This document shows, one piece after another, positions 62,371 through 64,000 of a DNA stretch of 64,000 nucleotides. The DNA lies in assembly GCF_025642115.1 (NCBI RefSeq), contig NZ_CP106753.1:3845501-3909500 (forward strand), written 5' to 3'. Under the pieces are notes generated by a model. It made no database searches. It saw only the letters and a program-made list of their open reading frames with translations, and had not been told where the DNA came from. Origin of the DNA: Chitiniphilus purpureus (GTDB taxonomy: Bacteria; Pseudomonadota; Gammaproteobacteria; Burkholderiales; Chitinibacteraceae). How positions within the stretch are numbered: the first letter of the stretch is position 1; every line of letters begins with the position of its first letter. The position numbers and the translations under genes are program-made.

Positions 62371-62964
62371 TCAGCCTACCAGCGTGCCTTTGGTGGACGG
62401 GGTGACGCCCGCCATCCGTTCATCGAACTCGCAGGCCATGCGCAGCGCGCGCCCCAACGCCTTGAAGATCGTCTCGGCCTGGTGATGCGCGTTCTGACCC
62501 TTGAGGTTGTCGATATGCAGCGTCACCGCGGCATGGTTGACGAAACCACGGAAGAATTCGCCGAACAGGTCCACGTCGAACTGGCCGATCACCGCGCGGG
62601 TATAGTCGCACGCGTATTCGAGGCCCGGCCGTCCGGAAAGGTCGACCACCACGCGCGAGAGCGCCTCGTCCAACGGCACATAGCTGTGGCCGTAGCGACG
62701 GATGCCCTTCTTGTCGCCCACCGCCTTGGCAAACGCCTGGCCCAGCGTGATCCCGACGTCCTCGACGGTATGGTGGGCATCGATATGCAGATCGCCCTTG
62801 GCGACGATATCCAGATCGAACAGCCCATGGCGCGCCACCTGATCGAGCATGTGCTCGAAGAACGGCACGCCGGTATCGAAGCGGGACTGCCCGCTGCCAT
62901 CGAGGTTGATCGTGACGGTGATCTGGGTTTCGAGCGTATTGCGGGTGACGGTGGCTTGGCGCAT
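62371..62964 (-). CDS. hisB: imidazoleglycerol-phosphate dehydratase
   Basis: A 197-residue monofunctional IGP dehydratase. The manganese-binding repeats are [19 protein letters not shown], then [20 protein letters not shown], with the second set in [20 protein letters not shown]. It is not fused to a histidinol-phosphate phosphatase, as is normal for betaproteobacteria. It starts at ATG 62962-62964; the longer upstream frame is rejected. It is the first gene of the visible minus-strand his-tat operon. Confidence 0.96.
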   Translation of the reverse strand: MRQATVTRNTLETQITVTINLDGSGQSRFDTGVPFFEHMLDQVARHGLFDLDIVAKGDLHIDAHHTVEDVGITLGQAFAKAVGDKKGIRRYGHSYVPLDEALSRVVVDLSGRPGLEYACDYTRAVIGQFDVDLFGEFFRGFVNHAAVTLHIDNLKGQNAHHQAETIFKALGRALRMACEFDERMAGVTPSTKGTLVG

Positions 62965-63195
62965 GGGCAAGAGCGGTGACACGAAAACAGAAATGCGATT
63001 GTCACCCAGAACCGACGCGGCGGGAAGCGCAGCACGTAAGCAAGGCCGGGCCGCTGGCCGGCGGGACAGGTCGGTTGCAGTCCTTTTGGCCCGATTGCAA
63101 CGGGAAATGTCCATCAGGCCAATCGCGGTGCCGTAACGCGCTGCGGCATGCTTCACCTCCGACGGGCCACCCGGCCCCAGACCCGGAGAATCGCC

Positions 63196-63807
63196 ATGCC
63201 ACGTGCACTGATCGTGATCGATGTACAGAATGCCTACGCCGCCGAACTGCCGATCGAATACCCGCCGCTGGCGCAGACGTTGCATAACGTGGGGCGGGCG
63301 ATGGACGCGGCGCAGGCCGCAGGCGTACCGATCGTGATGGTGCAGCAGGCAGCCCCGGCAAGCGCCGGGCTGTTCGGCACCGGCAGCCCCAGCTGGCGGC
63401 TGCATGAGGCGGTGGCACATCGGCCACACGATCATCTGGTGCAGAAACGGCTGCCAAGCGCGCTGGCCGGCACCGGCCTTGGCGATTGGCTGCGCGCTCG
63501 CGGCATCGATACGCTGACGGTGGCGGGCTACATGACCCAGAACTGCGACGATGCAACGGTGAAGCAGGCGGCGCACGAAGGCTATGCGGTCGAGTTCCTG
63601 TCCGATGCCAGCGGTACGCTGCCGCTGGCCAACCGCGCCGGCAGCGCCAGCGCCGAGGAGATCCACCGGGTGACGCTGGTGGTGATGCAGTCCGGCTTCG
63701 CCGCGGTACTGCGCACCGAGGAGTGGGTCGAGACGCTCGCCAGCGGCGCCGCGCCGGAGCGTGACGACATCCTGACCTCCAATCGGCGCGCGCGCGGGCT
63801 GGTGTGA
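63196..63807 (+). CDS. isochorismatase-family cysteine hydrolase
   Basis: A 203-residue alpha/beta cysteine hydrolase. The catalytic triad is readable: Asp9 in [10 protein letters not shown], the Lys in [10 protein letters not shown] (about 84), and the Cys in [20 protein letters not shown] (about 118). Members hydrolyse isochorismate, nicotinamide or N-carbamoyl compounds; the substrate is not evident. It is on the strand opposite to the his genes. Start at ATG 63196 with a CGGAGAA site. It lies between hisB and hisD, where hisC is often found. Confidence 0.9.
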   Translation: MPRALIVIDVQNAYAAELPIEYPPLAQTLHNVGRAMDAAQAAGVPIVMVQQAAPASAGLFGTGSPSWRLHEAVAHRPHDHLVQKRLPSALAGTGLGDWLRARGIDTLTVAGYMTQNCDDATVKQAAHEGYAVEFLSDASGTLPLANRAGSASAEEIHRVTLVVMQSGFAAVLRTEEWVETLASGAAPERDDILTSNRRARGLV

Positions 63808-63852
63808 GACGGCATCACACGGGCCGGGCTGCCTCGCATGGCGCCGGTCCGT

Positions 63853-64000
63853 CTACTTCAGGCGCATCTCGGCGGCGCGCGCATGGGCACTCAAGCCCTC
63901 GCCGTGCGCCAACTCGCTGGCGATGCGGCCCAGCTTCTGCGCGCCCAGCTCGGAGACGTTGATCAGGCTGGTGCGTTTCTGGAAATCGTATACGCCGAGC
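63853..64000 (-). CDS. hisD: histidinol dehydrogenase, C-terminal part (partial)
   Basis: A frame running off the right edge and ending at the stop at 63853-63855, about 48 residues. [20 protein letters not shown] then [16 protein letters not shown] is the HisD C-terminus, including the E-x-L-xxHA signature with a catalytic-site His. HisD oxidises histidinol to histidine. It reads toward hisB but is separated by the opposite-strand cysteine hydrolase, so hisD is not in the visible hisB operon. Confidence 0.88.
   Translation of the reverse strand, partial: LGVYDFQKRTSLINVSELGAQKLGRIASELAHGEGLSAHARAAEMRLK

Overview
The window is chromosomal DNA from a GC-rich Gram-negative bacterium. Two features suggest a betaproteobacterium near Neisseriales, probably a chitin degrader (Chitinibacteraceae/Chromobacteriaceae-like). 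One is the order hisB-hisH-hisA-hisF-hisI-hisE-HIT-tatA-tatB-tatC. The other is the set of chitin-binding proteins around a large GH18 chitinase. This placement is inferred from gene content only.

Layout. 1-6,020: the end of holC, a secondary gene with two long hexanucleotide repeats, a small YqjD/YqjE/YqjK-like membrane cassette on the minus strand, and valS. 6,080-11,550: four minus-strand exported proteins with chitin-binding (CBM5/12-like) modules, ending with the chitinase. 12,200-18,040: a long QueD-like protein, a VanZ-family protein and a potABCD-type polyamine transporter. 18,290-31,440: housekeeping genes (dgt-like, plsC, gmhB, glyQ/glyS with a lipoprotein gene between them, slt, ldhA). 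31,816-35,796: a PAS histidine kinase/response regulator pair and wrbA. 36,297-40,795: an AT-rich run of six same-strand genes unlike anything around it. 41,464-50,323: an EAL-HDOD protein, a LysR regulator and a CUT1 sugar ABC transporter with two paralogous binding proteins. 50,470-56,823: a parvulin, ribA, a mobA-moaC fusion, a pseudouridine synthase, a TlyA-type methyltransferase and a PglL/Wzy-like membrane protein. 56,851-64,000: tatCBA and the histidine operon, then a cysteine hydrolase and the end of hisD.

The most unusual region is 36.3-40.8 kb. Its base composition falls to about 43% GC in two 60-base lines counted by eye, against about 72% in one line of wrbA. The six genes encode a FeeM/LuxI-fold N-acyltransferase, a heme-oxygenase-like diiron oxidase (HDO), a BtaA-like (DUF3419) S-adenosylmethionine aminocarboxypropyl transferase, a small AdoMet decarboxylase (SpeD-like, with the self-cleavage serine), an ABM-fold protein and a membrane-anchored serine beta-lactamase-like hydrolase. 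Three of these belong to families that can use the amino-acid side of S-adenosylmethionine as a building block. I read it as an uncharacterised biosynthetic cluster, probably acquired horizontally, for an acylated small molecule. The product is unknown.

Other points of interest are a ModE-box-like site in front of the mobA-moaC fusion, an orphan Rho-independent terminator and inverted repeats in the LysR/ABC-transporter divergent region, paired hairpins after the first sugar-binding-protein gene, exported-protein genes placed inside the glyQ-glyS and his operons, and a cysteine hydrolase on the opposite strand between hisD and hisB, where hisC is often found.
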